From Lepisosteus oculatus (taxonomy: Eukaryota; Chordata; Actinopteri; Semionotiformes; Lepisosteidae): DNA of 64,000 nt. The notes under the pieces were generated by a model, which searched no databases, was not told where the DNA came from, and worked only from the letters and a program-made list of their open reading frames with translations. The translations under genes were made by a program, and so were the position numbers. The DNA lies in assembly GCF_040954835.1 (NCBI RefSeq), contig NC_090717.1:310001-374000 (forward strand), read 5' to 3'. Shown piece by piece: positions 23,404 through 34,956 of this stretch (the first letter of the stretch is position 1; every line of letters begins with the position of its first letter).

Positions 23404-24430
23404 ACTACTGTTGCCTCTGACGTTTCTGTCGCTTCTCCTCAAGGGGTTCCCTGAGGGTCAGAGGTCATGGTAGACCCATGGTAGTTCCTTCACTGGAATT
23501 CAATGCTAACTGAATTAGAAATGTAAGCATTTAAAGTCTTTGTGTCTTAATTTTCGAAGTCCAATTAGCAAAAAGCACAGTGATAAAGCTGAAAAAATAC
23601 AAAATCTTTTAATGATTTCATTTCTCTTTTATAAGGTACAAACCCTTAAACACACTGACAGTGTAGCACTATGGCCAGGGAGGGGGGCTATGGGCCCATT
23701 TAACCCAGAGACCAGTCCTGCTGGGCACTGGGTAGCCTCAGCAATCATGGAGCTGGACCAACAGATTGACTAGTGTGCGGCCCGTGTGTGGGGTTCTGGA
23801 GAGAGGCCCAGCCCAGTTTCCAGCTGTCGCGCGTGTCCCTCGGTAGGAGCTCACGGCTGAACAGACTGTTGTGTTCCTGCCAGAGTGGCAGCTGAGCTGT
23901 TTCCACACTGCTCACTCACTTAAGCTCCTCCATTACTACATCTTGATTTTTGAATTAGTTTCTCCTGTATACTCATTTCGCTCATTTATACCTCCCCCTG
24001 TTCTCTCATTGCTGCGCCTCCTGTTGAAATGGTGTTTCTCTCCTACGAACTGTGTCCAGATCCTGCAAGACAGTCTGTCACCTCAGGGAGCCACACACAT
24101 CCTCCCCCTACAGCCCTTTAATTGCCAGAGCGGGCAGGTGACCAGGGGATGCTGGAACAGTCCAGGAGCCTGTGAAAGCCTTGATCACCACCTAGTGGCA
24201 GCAGCTGGGAAGTACAGCCAGTGACCAAATGTAAAAACCACTAATGAAATGTAAAATCTCAGTGGCACTTTGTGTTTGAATCACAGAAATTACATCATTT
24301 TTTACGGTCTTATTTTAGTGCAGATTGGCTTGATTGACCAAAAATAATCGTGCTGGCACGGTGCTGTGGCGTTAAGCTGAGGCACTTGAACTCGATCCCC
24401 CTGTGCCTTCTCCCTCCCAGGCTGCTCTGT
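23404..24430. other. SPPL3-ACADS intergenic gap and ACADS 3' UTR side
   Basis: Convergent 3' ends meet here. No conserved frame or recognised repeat is seen. The ACADS 3' UTR must occupy the right part, but I saw no perfect reverse-strand AATAAA close to its stop. Confidence 0.4.
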
Positions 24431-24583
24431 TCAGGCCTGGTACTCCTTGAGCACTTGGTTTGCAATGACAAGCCTCTGGATCTCACTGGTTCCCTCATAG
24501 ATCTCCGTGATCCGGGCATCCCGGTAGTGTCTCTCCGCGGGCATGTCCGTTACGTATCCCATCCCGCCTAAAACCTGGATCGC
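24431..24583 (-). CDS. ACADS: ACADS coding exon 10 with the catalytic glutamate
   Basis: Encodes [20 protein letters not shown], then [20 protein letters not shown] and [10 protein letters not shown], followed by TGA. The Glu of IYEGTSE is the catalytic base of SCAD. Confidence 0.96.
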   Translation of the reverse strand, partial: AIQVLGGMGYVTDMPAERHYRDARITEIYEGTSEIQRLVIANQVLKEYQA

Positions 24584-27500
24584 CTGCATGACGGGGAACC
24601 AAGGAAAACACAGGGGATTGGTCAGGCAGGGAACTGTAAAGACAAACGGAGGCACAGATACAGGAAGACGGGCAGCAGGGCTGACTAGCAGGACTCTCCT
24701 GTGTGCTATGAAATACAACAGACACAACCACAGCCAAGGTGAGGAGAAATAAAGCAAGCAGTTCTCCAAAGAGTCAGTTTGATTTTGTTCTGCTGTTTGT
24801 TCACACCTGAACTGTGTCACTACTACTGCTGCTGACCATGACCGTGAACAGACTGAGCTTCGCCTCACCCAGACTGAAGGACAGAGCCGGGAAAAATGAA
24901 ACTGCGGGATGCAGTGAAAACAGCCTAAATAAGATGGAGAGAAAGAAGAGAGAGAAAGTGAAAAGACGCGTCTCCCTCACCTGGTGCGAGATGAAGGTCG
25001 CAGCCTCGGATGCAGCCAGCTTTGCCATCGCTGCTTCCTGCAAGAAACAGATGTTGCTGGTGTTAGTGTACCCTTAGGCTTGCAGTGCTTTGTAGAAGTG
25101 GCCAGTGTTCTTGGCAGTAAGCGAGGGCTAGTATCTGTATTGGTGGTAGCAGTGGGATTACCTTAGTGAATGGCTTCCCTGAGTCTCTCAGCATGGCGGC
25201 TCTCCAGGTCAGCAAGCGAGCACTCTCCAAAGCTACAGCCATGTCTGCCAGCTTGAACTAATAGAGGAGGAGGGGGAAAAAGATAAAAAGGAGCTCACGA
25301 CACCACAGTTCCTCTGAGAGTCGATCACGTGGCTGTCTCAGTACCTGTATGGCCTGCAGTTTCGCGATGGGTGCCCCGAACGCTGTTCTCTTGTGGGCAT
25401 AGTCTGCAGCGCAGTCCAGAGCGGCCTGGCCAATGCCCAGAGCCTGAGCCGCGATGCCAATGCGGCCGCTGTCCAGAGTTTGCTAGGAGAGATGGGAGGG
25501 ATTAAGATGAACATTTCTGACATAGCCTTGCGTCACGTGTGGCACTGCGCCTCCCTAACCTGGACCCAAACCCCACTCACAGCGCTGACCTCGCACACTA
25601 CAGCCAGCCCTCGCGCCCAGCAGTTACCATGGCGATTTTGAAGCCCATGCCCGGCTGTCCCAGCAGGTTTTCCAACGGGAGGCGGCACTCCTCCAGGATG
25701 AGGTTGGCTGTGGAAGAGGCTCGGATTCCCAGCTTGTCCTCCTTCTTCCCCAGGGACACGCCAGGATGGGGCATCGGCACGAGGAATGCACTAATACCCT
25801 GAGGGGGACAGAGATGAGGAGCAGAATTCTTGTCACGGGCAAGAATTGTGACGCGATATGGCCCTTCCTGCTCACTAGTCAATGTGATGTAATGTGATTT
25901 AGGGCGAATAAGTACAGGTTGACAGCAGACATTTCATCTCAGAAATCTTCCAGCTGCAGGCAGAGTTAACAAATAAGTAATATTTGTCTGCAAAACCATC
26001 TCAAAATCAAGAGCAATATTTCTATTGGATTAAAAGAGATGTGTTCACAAGCCTGCTTGTTTACAGTGTTACCTGAAGTTCTGTTGCCTCGTTCTGAATC
26101 GCAGAATTTGGAGCTGAGGTTACCTGGAAATCCCGTCAATTTTGTGATCTAAACTGGAGGTTTTAAAAATGACTGTGTATGTTTTACTTTTATTGTGGTT
26201 TGAAATGCAATTGTTGAAATTGATTCTTTCAACCCTGCACTATATGAAGAGCGCTGCAGTTCCCCTTTAACAGTGAGTGATTAGTTCCTGAAGGACCAGG
26301 CAGGACACCTTGTGTTTGAGGCTCTTGTCTGTCGTGGCAAACACCACAGCAGCCGAAGCATCCCAGCAGTTCGTGATCCAGGCCTTGGTGCCGCTCAGCA
26401 CCCACTGACCCCCCTCCTTCCTGGCCACCGTTGTCGCGGCACCTGCATCACTACCGTTACCTAGGAAACAGGACAAGAAGAAGAACGAAAGCACGTTCCC
26501 ATTAGAATACTGTCAGCGCCCCCTAGTGTTGCACTTCACCATGCAGTGCTGTGCCGCTCACTGTGGACTGCGCGGTGTGCTCGGCACCCCTGCCTGTTTC
26601 CCTGCTGTACCTGGCTCGCTCAGAGCAAAGCAGCCCACTCGCTCCCCACTGGTGAAGGGAGTGACCCACTGCTGCTTCTGCTCTTCCGAGCCGAACTTCA
26701 GAATCGGACCCAGGTACAGCGACTGAGAGTGCAAGAGAAGAGGAGAGAGGGGTACCTTTCAGATGCGGGGTGCTTCACAAGCACTGTGATCTTTAACAGT
26801 TTAACAATTTTACAGTTACAAGAGATAACAGAGGCAGGTGGAGGGACGATCAGACAGAAGAAAAAAAGACTGATTCCCAAGACAAGAGGGAAGGAGGGAC
26901 AGAGGCAGACTGACATTGTTGACGCTGACGATGACCCCCGTGGACGCGCAGCCCCGGCTGATCTCCTCCACCGCGAGGGCGTAGGCCAGGTAATCCAGCC
27001 CTGCACCTCCTAGGTGTTCGGGGGCCTCCACTGCCATGAGCCCCAGAGCCCCCAGCTTCTTCACCTGGGAGAGGGGAGGAGCAGGTTAGCAGAGTCTCCC
27101 TCAGCCGGCAGACGCTCGGGACGCGGACGCACGGGTACCTGCTCGGCCGGGAAGCGGTGCTCGCGGTCCAGCTGGGCGGCCAGGGGTGCCAGCTCGCGAT
27201 CAGCGAAGTCCCGGCACGTCTGACGCAGCATGGCATGAGTCTCCGGCAGCTCCGCCAGCTGTGACAACAGCCGAACACCCCCCCTCCGGCAGGACAGGAC
27301 AGCTGGGGGAGAGAGGGACAGAGGAGTGAGAGAAGAGAGGCCACTGCTGTCAGACCTGGGCACTGGCAGCTCGTCTGGACCCAGAACAGGGGCACAGCAG
27401 AGCCTGGCACTGCTGGAGCAGTACTGTCAGACCTGGGCACTGACAGTCAATCTGGACAAGACCAGTGTTGTGGTTTTCCAGGAGAAAGCCAGACCTCAGG

Positions 27501-29593
27501 GAAACAGGTACAAATTCACACTGAACAACAACACTTTGGAGCACACATCCAGCTACACATATCTCGGTCTCACCATCAGCTCTTCCGGGAGTTTTGACCT
27601 GGCAGTGAAGGCACTGAGAGAGAAGGCACTCAGGGCTTTCTACACAATAAGAAGGAGGCTCTTCAACATCAACCCACCAACAAGAATCTGGCTCCAAATA
27701 TTTGAAAGTGTAATCCAACCCATTGCCCTATACGGCAGTGAAGTGTGGGGTCCCCTGGCAGACCAGGATTACACTCAATGGGACAAACACCCCACAGAAA
27801 CTCTGTACATGGAGATCTGTAGAATCATCCTCCATGTGCAGACAAAAACTCCTAACAACGGGTGCAGGGCCAAATTAGGCCAGTACCCACTATTGATAAA
27901 CATACAGAAAAAAGTATTAAAGTATTGGCTACACCTAAAAAACAGTGACCAGCATTCCTACCACCACAAAGCCCTGCTGAGCCAAGAGCTGAGCCCAAAA
28001 CAGAGCCCCCTGAGCCAGCTGGTCCTGAGGCTCACCGACCTGAGCCACACCGACACCAACCAGCCTCAGGACAGCACTGCTAGAGCACCACAACCCAGAC
28101 TCACCACATCACAGCACAGATCAAACAGCAATATCTCACACACTGGAACACACACACAACATAAACTGGAATGCTACAGAACCCTAAACAGGCAATACAC
28201 ACTAGCCGAATATTTGATCAAGATATGAAACAGCAAAAAGAAACAGACCCCGACGAAGTACAGGCTCAGTGACCACAGCCTGGCCATAGAAACTGGGTGA
28301 CACAGGCAGACCTGGCTGCCCAGAGAGGACAGGCTGTGCTCCCACTGCCAGCGGGGAGAAATAGAGACAGAGGTGCACTTCCTACTGCACTGTGACAGAT
28401 ACTCTGGGATTAGAGAAACATTCTTCCCTAAAATAACAAATCTAATCCCAGATTTTCCACACCTGCCAGAATTGGAACAGCTCCCAATCCTACTGGGAGA
28501 AGGAGGAGGGAATTCAGCTGAACTGGCAGCCAAGTGTGTGATCTCCTGTCACAGCCTGAGGAACGGTGGGTCTGTCTCTAAATAATAATAATAATAATAC
28601 AGTGTGTGATCTCCTGTCCCAGCCTGAGGAACAGACAGGGAGCCTGTCTCTCAATAATAATAATAATAATCATCATCATCATCATCATCATCATCAGTGT
28701 ATGACCTCCTGTCCCAGCCTGAGGAACAGCGACTATTCAAACAATTATCTGCCTCATATGGCGTCTGCAAATGTTTAATTATATCTTTGAACTATAAATG
28801 TCTATAAACATTTGGTTAATTGTTGACACTTTGGCAAAACTGTAATTCATCAGTCATGCCAGTAAAGATATTTGATTTTGACTGGACTGGACTGAAGCGA
28901 GTGACAGAGGAGAGGAGAGAATGACAAAGACGAATAAATGCTACATACAGTACTTGTTCAATTTTAGGGTAAAGTGTAATATTTGGGGGGCTGCTCATTA
29001 CAAGGCCTGTTATTATCTTTCCCGTATTTATGTTCGTGACGCGGGAGAGATGATAAATCGGGGATGTCGTGCCGTGCAGTGGAGCAGTGCCCTGAGAGCC
29101 CCCGTCCTCTTCGTCAATAACAGCCCGGATCAACTCTAATGCTCCAGTCAAACTGCCAAATAAAGTGAAGCATTTCTGCACGAAACCATGGTGTTTCTAA
29201 ATGTTGCGGTGTGTGCGCAGGGCGCGGGTGACCTTTGGCACAGTGACCTCGGCTGCCCCGTCAGGCGCTGTGCTGGGTTGCCTGTCCCGTCTCCTGCAGG
29301 ACACGCACCTGCAGCGCTGCCGTGAGACCGTACCCCCTTGTCAGGACTCCAGGTCTACTCCTGCTGTAACCCTCGGGAGCACTGTTCTTCGCTAACAATA
29401 TCGGTGACCTAACTGGGCTCCTGCGCTTGTAAAGAACCCGGTACCACTGCTGGCTACCGCAGCGTCAAGACAGCTACTTATAACCCGGCTCTTACACGAG
29501 CTCGGCTTGTAATGACTGAAGCGTCACGGGAAAGAGTTCAGCTGCAAACGGAGTTTATTTCTGACCTTTCCGAGCGCACAGCAAAGCCGCCAT
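24431..29593 (-). CDS. ACADS: ACADS, short-chain acyl-CoA dehydrogenase, mitochondrial (complete)
   Basis: FAD flavoprotein of the mitochondrial matrix that catalyses the first step of beta-oxidation on butyryl-CoA and passes electrons to ETF. Ten exons in reverse order: 29566-29593, 27139-27302, 26915-27064, 26611-26722, 26309-26460, 25628-25798, 25345-25482, 25162-25257, 24981-25037 and 24431-24583. Lengths and phases sum exactly to 406 codons plus TGA (human 412 aa). Residues 1-25 are Arg-rich without acids, as in a mitochondrial transit peptide. FALSEPGNGSDAG spans about 144-157. The catalytic base is Glu386 in [11 protein letters not shown]. Intron 1 holds a LINE. The gene is tail-to-tail with SPPL3. 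Confidence 0.97.
24981..25037 (-). CDS. ACADS: ACADS coding exon 9
   Basis: 19 codons, [19 protein letters not shown], a C-terminal helix. Acceptor ttgcag, donor gtgagg. Confidence 0.95.
25162..25257 (-). CDS. ACADS: ACADS coding exon 8
   Basis: 32 codons: [20 protein letters not shown], then [12 protein letters not shown]. Acceptor ttag, donor gtaatc. Confidence 0.95.
25345..25482 (-). CDS. ACADS: ACADS coding exon 7
   Basis: 46 codons: [20 protein letters not shown], then [20 protein letters not shown] and KLQAIQ. The Arg in RTAFGAPI is a conserved cofactor contact in this family. Confidence 0.95.
25628..25798 (-). CDS. ACADS: ACADS coding exon 6
   Basis: 57 codons from [20 protein letters not shown] through [19 protein letters not shown] to GMGFKIAM. 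Both borders fall in phase 0. Confidence 0.95.
26309..26460 (-). CDS. ACADS: ACADS coding exon 5
   Basis: Encodes [17 protein letters not shown], then [12 protein letters not shown] and [16 protein letters not shown], the flavin-contacting beta domain. Confidence 0.95.
26611..26722 (-). CDS. ACADS: ACADS coding exon 4
   Basis: Encodes [20 protein letters not shown], then [17 protein letters not shown]. Ends one base into the Gly codon before NGSDAG. Confidence 0.95.
26915..27064 (-). CDS. ACADS: ACADS coding exon 3
   Basis: Exactly 50 codons, [12 protein letters not shown] through VSVNN, including [18 protein letters not shown] and RGCASTGV. The donor gtcagt is a weaker GT site. Confidence 0.95.
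27139..27302 (-). CDS. ACADS: ACADS coding exon 2
   Basis: Encodes the end of the transit peptide and the mature N-terminus: [20 protein letters not shown], then REHRFPAEQ. The acceptor is ctctcccccag and the donor follows GAGCAG. Confidence 0.93.
27379..28895 (+). mobile_element. LINE copy 4, 5'-truncated, in ACADS intron 1
   Basis: Same family as copies 1-3. An almost open frame runs from the block just after the RT active site ([20 protein letters not shown]) to about 28228. After a stop comes the [19 protein letters not shown] region. The 3' end holds AAT and CAT microsatellites (28570-28695) and the ttggcaaaactgtaattc and catgccagtaaagat tail motifs. It is antisense to ACADS. Confidence 0.85.
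28578..28697 (+). repeat. AAT and CAT microsatellites
   Basis: (aat)n near 28580 and 28652 and (cat)n near 28669-28697 interrupt duplicated copies of the LINE terminal segment (cctgtcccagcctgaggaac). Confidence 0.85.
29566..29593 (-). CDS. ACADS: ACADS coding exon 1 (start)
   Basis: Encodes MAALLCARK and one base of the next codon, then donor gtcaga. The start was chosen because this ATG gives a basic transit peptide and joins in phase to exon 2 across a 2.3-kb intron. Confidence 0.85.
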
Positions 29594-29990
29594 CTTCACC
29601 CAAGACCCCAGCGTTAACACAGCGCGGCGCGCCTGAAAATAAGTCCGACCTGAATCGGGCATTCGGAGGGCTGAGTTCCGTGTGGGACGGGATAGGGTGT
29701 TGCACCTAAATGCGGGCCGCTGAAATGGGACATCCTGAGCCCTGGGCCTGAGCGCGCAAGCGTGCATGCTGGCCAGCCAGCCCTGTCCCAGTGTGCACAG
29801 CAGGACCTGCTGGGGGGGGGGGCACCCCGCTTCTAAATCTGTGTCACGAGGGTGCTCACCGGCGCCCCCAGTGAGACCTTCTCTGTCCGCATCGGAGTGG
29901 ACAAAGTGCAGAGAAGTTGCCATGGAGAAAAAAATATTCAAGCATTAGGAAAATTGAACCTTTTTACATTTTAAAACTCATAAAGGTTTA
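29594..29990 (-). promoter_or_regulatory. ACADS 5' flank
   Basis: A CpG-containing stretch immediately upstream of the ACADS start. No TATA box stands out. A promoter role is inferred from position only. Confidence 0.4.
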
Positions 29991-29997
29991 AAGTTAC

Positions 29998-30481
29998 ATA
30001 TATTTTATGTATAAACAAAATTAAATGAGGCTACTTTAGATTAGTACTGTATGTGTTCTTAGTGCGAAGTTTTGAACGCGTTATGTTCCTCATACTGTCA
30101 TGTTTGTACTTGGACAGGCGATGCGAAATGTATTTAATAACACAAGGCTTCGATATGGCCAACTTTTCCTTACTTCTCCCCGTTTGAGTCGAGCAGCTCA
30201 ACATGAACACGGTGTCACTACTTTTGTGCAGGGACAGACGAGTGACTTTCGATTCATCAAACAGCGAGCGGAGAAGGAAAAATTCTTCTAAATTTGCCAA
30301 CAAAAGTGCCAACATGCACTTAGCCACTGGAAAAGAAACATCAATAACAAGAATATCGAATATCGACCCTGAGCCGTTTGACCAGTGAGTGACCCTGAGG
30401 TGACAGAAGTGTCCCATTCCCCTGTTTATAACGCTGCCCCTGGAATCCTCACACTGGCGCTGCATCACAGAGGAGCGGACT
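29998..30481 (+). mobile_element. Unclassified dispersed repeat, copy A (about 480 bp)
   Basis: Runs from atatattttatgtataaac to cacagaggagcggactt and matches 52679-53154 almost throughout, with scattered substitutions and small indels. It is non-coding. No terminal inverted repeats or polyA tail were recognised. Orientation is arbitrary. Confidence 0.75.
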
Positions 30482-30549
30482 TGGAGGAAGGGTGCATTTG
30501 CGACGCAGGATGAAACAGAATCATTTGTACTGTATTATGGGGTCTTATG

Positions 30550-30790
30550 TGAGAATTTATATATTCTCTTAGTAGTTTTTTTAAAAATCTCTTCACATAC
30601 CCCAGCTTGCTTTCCATGAGACACACAGAGAGTGAAGCTTGGGGTCAGAGCGCACGGAGCAGCTGGGGTCTCTCTCAGGGGCCCAACGGAGTAGGATTCC
30701 TCTGCCTGTGGGATTTGAACCAGCAACCTTCCAGCCACAGGCACAGATCCTGAGCCACAGAGCCACCGCTCCACCCTGTCTCAGCATATT
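30550..30790 (-). mobile_element. tRNA-derived SINE
   Basis: The reverse strand shows a tRNA-like head with an A-box-like gtggctctgtggctcagg and a B box, ggttcaaatcc, about 45 bp apart. A unique body and an A-rich end (tttttaaaaaaactac) near 30575 follow. This is the classic pol III promoter layout of vertebrate SINEs. Confidence 0.65.
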
Positions 30791-32030
30791 CTGAGCCTGC
30801 TGCCGAGGAGGCCATGGTCTCACCCTCTCTGGCGCTCAGGAAGTCTGCACAGCCCTCCCCTCGAGTCACGCCTTTTCTTATAGCAGCATTAGTTTCATAC
30901 GGAGAACCAGGCTACAGTGTTTCCGAGTGCAGTCTGTGCCTGTGGCGCTTGGCAGGGTGCCCTCAGTGTAGGGTTCAGGGTTCATGGTCTCTTCTCCAGA
31001 GGGCTCAGCCCAGGGTCCTGTTTGAATTAAGTATTACAACCATTTGGTTTAAAATTGTTCATTTAAATGTAATTAAACTGAATCGGCCCACTGCACATTG
31101 TGTGCAGCTGTCATCCTCAAGGTTAAATTATTTTTGGCTTTATTGTGGAGTATTACTCCTCCCCGAGGTGAATAAATGTGGTTTTGAGCAGTCTGAGCAA
31201 CAGCCCAATGTCACCAGCAGAAATCAGACCAGGCCATGCTGTGGAAGGATATGGATAGTTTATTAGCTGGGCTCTGTGTCAGAGAGGTACAGTGTTTCTG
31301 GCAGTTTCCCACAAAAACTGGGAGCTTCTTCCTACATTAATAAAGCCAACATTTTTTGTCAGGGAGCCTCGCTGTTTCTCCCGGTCCGTTTGGAGAAACA
31401 GGCTGAAGTTGGAGAAGCTGGAGGAGGAGGAGTGCTTGAGCTCTCAGCCCTCAGAACACCTACTTGTGTTTTTATTACGTCCATCAAAACCTGGAATTCT
31501 ACAAAAAATAAAAGCAAAATAAATGTTACACAGCTCTGCCCTAATACAAGAGTCACACCCGAGAAAAAAATGGAGCCTTCTAGTTTCCCCAAACACCTTT
31601 GCGTGTCTGTTAGGCCTTTACTTCTGCATGAGGCCCTGTACTGGGTACTCCGGGGGTTTGTGCCTCCTCCTTTCTATGCCTGGTGTTGTATCCTAGTTTG
31701 ATCCTCTGTCCAGGGAGGGGAAAGCAGGTCAACACGTGTGAACACCTCATCACTCTCCCTCGGGGAAACAGACACAGGGCTGCCGGGGGGATTAATGACG
31801 GTGGGGAAACTGCCCAGGCCCCGCAGTCCATTACCCTGCTAATGGGGTCACCGTCGCCGCAGCCTGCAGGCCCGTCCACAAACCCACACTGCGGCAAGAC
31901 CAGCAGGACCCTGGGAGACAGCTGTGCTGGGGGGCAGGCACGCTCCAGAGCCCTTCAGAGCTTTACTGCGAGCCGAGCAGGCAGCTAACTGACACCTGCT
32001 GTAGAGCGAGTGCTGGAAACACATCCAGCT
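30791..32030. other. Intergenic, no gene seen
   Basis: No conserved coding frame, RNA gene or tandem repeat is recognised between the SINE and the 9-bp repeat block. Confidence 0.4.
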
Positions 32031-34190
32031 GGGTCTACTGGGTCTCCTGGGTCTGCTTAACCTGTTGGGCCTGCTGGGTCTGCTGGGACTGCTGGGTCTG
32101 CTGGGACTGCTGAACCTGCTGGGCCCACTGGGCCCACTGGGACTGCTGGGACTGCTGAACCTGTTGAGTCTGCTGGGACTGCAGGACTGTTGGGTCTGCT
32201 GAACCTGTTGGGACTGCTGAACCTGCTGGGTCTGCTGGGCCCACTGGGACTGCTGGGACTGCTGAACCTGTTGGGACTGCTGGGTCTGCTGGGTCTGCTG
32301 AACCTGTTGAGTCTGCTGGGACTGCAGGACTGTTGGGTCTGCTGAACCTGTTGGTTCTGCTGGGTCTGCTGGGACAGCTGGGCCTGCTGGGTCTGTTGAG
32401 TCTGTTGGGACTGTTGGGACTGTTAAACCTGTTTGGACTCTGGGCCTGCTGGGTCTGCTGGACCTGTTTGGACCGCTGGGTCTGCTGAACCTATTGGGTC
32501 TGCTGGGTTTGATGGGACTGCTGGGCCTGCTGAACCTGTTGGGTCTGCTGGGACTGCTGGGTCTGCTGAACCTGTTTAGACTGCTGGGTCTGCTGAACCT
32601 GTTGAGTCTGCTGGGACTGCAGGACTGCTGGGTCTGCTGAACCTGTTGGGCCAGCTGGGTCTGTTGGGACTGTTGGGACTGTTGGGACTACTGGGTCTGC
32701 TGGACCTGTTTGGACTGCTGGGTCTGCTGGACCTGCTGGACTTGCTGGGTGTACTGGGCTGGTGGCCCACAGCCGGTTCAGGGAACAGAAACTGCAGCCA
32801 TGTTTGTGTGGTCATCAGTTTGTCTGGAACTGATGCCCACTTGTAGCTGCGGAACTCCATATACCAGCCAAGCAGCTGCTGGATATTTCACTCGTCCTGC
32901 CTTGTGCTGAGTTGGGACCGTTGGGACTGTTGGGAATGTTGGGTCTGCTGGGTCTGCTGGGTCTGCTGGGTCTGCTGGGAGTGTTGGGACTGCTGAACTT
33001 GTTGGGTCTGCTGGGACTGTTGGGAGTGTTGGGTCTGCTGGGTCTGCTGGGACTGCTGGGACTGCTGGGAGTGTTGGGTCTGCTGGGTCTGCTGGGACCA
33101 CTGGGTCTGCTGAACTTGTTGGGTCTGCTGGGTTTGATGGGACTGCTGGGTCTGCTGAACCCGTTGGGTCTGCTGGGTCTGCTGGGACTGATGGGACTGA
33201 TGGGGTCTGCTGGGTCTGCTGAACCTGTTGGGTCTGCTGGGTCTGCTGGGACTGCTGGGACTGATGGGACTGATGGGACTGATGGGGTCTGCTGGGTCTG
33301 CTGGGACTGTTGGGTCTGCTGGGACTGTTGGGCCTGCTGAACCTGTTGGGTCTGCTGGGACTGTTGGGTCTGCTGGGTCTGCTGAACCTGTTGGGCCAGC
33401 TGGGTCTGCTGGGACTGTTGGGACTGTTGGGACTACTGGACCTGCTGGACCTGCTGGACTTGATGGGTGTGCTGGGCTGGTAGCCCACAGCCGGTTCAGG
33501 GAACAGAAACTGCAGCCATGTTTGTGTGGTCATCAGTTTGTCTGGAACTGATGCCCACTTGTAACTGCGGAACTCTATATACCAGCCAAGCAGCTGCTGG
33601 ATATTTCACTCGTCCTGCCTTGTACTGAGTTGGGACTGTTGGGACTGTTGGGAATGTTGGGTCTGCTGGGTCTGCTGGGACCGCTGCGTCTGCTGAACTT
33701 GTTGGGTCTGCTGGGACTGTTGGGACTGCTGAACCTGTTGGGTCTGCTGGGACTGCTGGGACTGCTGGGAGTGTTGGGTCTGCTGGGTCTGCTGGGTCTG
33801 CTGGGACCGCTGGGTCTGCTGAACTTGTTGGGTCTGCTGGGTTTGATGGAACTGCTGGGTCTGCTGGGACTGCTGGGACTGCTGGGACTGATGGGACTGA
33901 TGGGACTGATGGGGTCTGCTGGGTCTGCTGAACCTGTTGGGTCTGCTGGGACTGTTGGGTCTGTTGGGCCTGCTGAACCTGTTTGGACTGCTGGGTCTGC
34001 TGGACCTGCTGGACTTGATGGGTGTGCTGGGCTGGTGGCCCACAGGCGGTTCAGGGAACAGAAACTGCAGCCATGTTTGTGTGGTCTTCAGTTTGTCTGG
34101 AACTGATGCCCACTTGTAGCTGCGGAACTCCATATACCAGCCAAGCAGCTGCTGGATATTTCACTCGTCCTGCCTTGTGCTGAGTTGGCT
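32030..34190. repeat. Triplicated 9-bp repeat (ggtctgctg) with a 165-bp spacer
   Basis: Three stretches of ggtctgctg/ggactgctg/aacctgttg units (32030-32745, 32915-33465, 33630-34018) are each followed by one unique block. That block runs from ggtggcccacagccggttca to ctgctggatatttcactcg, with copies near 32761, 33479 and 34034, offsets about 718 and 555 bp. The 9-bp period leaves long Gly/Leu- or Ser/Gln-rich open frames with no gene-like composition. It lies between ACADS and the end of RAB36. Confidence 0.9.
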
Positions 34191-34891
34191 AACCCCTGGA
34201 GTGGCTCCCCTGCCCTGTAGGGGGACTGCAGCCAGGCCCTGTGTACTGGTGTCAGTACACGCTGAGAGTGCTGAGGAAGAGAGGACTGTCTGCAGGGAGC
34301 AGCACAACTCACAGGGGTCACCCTAACCCACTCTCTGCCCAGTGTGTGATCTCAGAGATACTGCAATTACTGATTCATCATGATCAAGCTTTCAGATACA
34401 CATCACCAAGTGTTAGTCTCGATATTCAGACGTTTGTGTCCTGAGGGACAGAAGCACACACAGAGCTGAGCTTCTGGAGATGACAAAGCCGGAGCAAATG
34501 TGCAGAATCCAGTGCCAAACTCTCAGGGCCCAGAGTCCAGTCGGATGCGCTGCTGGTGACCGAGAAGAGGTGGCAGGATTAGAGACTTGCTACCCCTGAA
34601 TCTGCATTAACAGTTTTCCAGCGGTGTCCGCTCAGTCTTCACCTCCGCTCCAGGACAGGAAGGGACGAGGGTGCTCTCCACGTATCTCCACGTCCTGTTG
34701 TTAGCATCTGCAGGGTTAGAGCTCACAGGGTCTCCTTTCCTCCTCCAGCCTTTCTCCCTCCCTCTCTCTCTTGAAACCTCTGGTCCTCCAGCTCATTCCC
34801 TCTGCTCCTCATGCTCTCCTGTCTCTCACAGCCTCTTCCTTCCTGTCTGCTCCCTGCCTCCCTCCACCTCTTCCCTCCTCTCCCCTCCTCT
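34191..34891 (-). other. Probable RAB36 3' UTR and flank
   Basis: Unique sequence directly downstream of the RAB36 stop on its strand. It is C/T-rich near 34735-34890. No clear polyadenylation hexamer was recognised. Confidence 0.4.
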
Positions 34892-34956
34892 CTAGCAGCA
34901 GGCCAGCCCCTCTGGCCCCCTGCCCTGGGGCTGTTCCGTGGATCCTCTGTCAATTC
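34892..34956 (-). CDS. RAB36: RAB36 last coding exon, prenylation signal
   Basis: Encodes [20 protein letters not shown] then TAG. The two terminal cysteines are the geranylgeranylation site of Rab proteins. The exon was found from the terminal CC-stop and an in-phase acceptor (cccacag), so it is less certain than the others. Confidence 0.8.

Noticed and set aside
32030-34133. Gly/Leu-rich and Ser/Gln-rich frames resembling collagen or prion-like proteins
   Set aside because: They come from the 9-bp repeat, appear on both strands, and have no conserved part outside the repeat.
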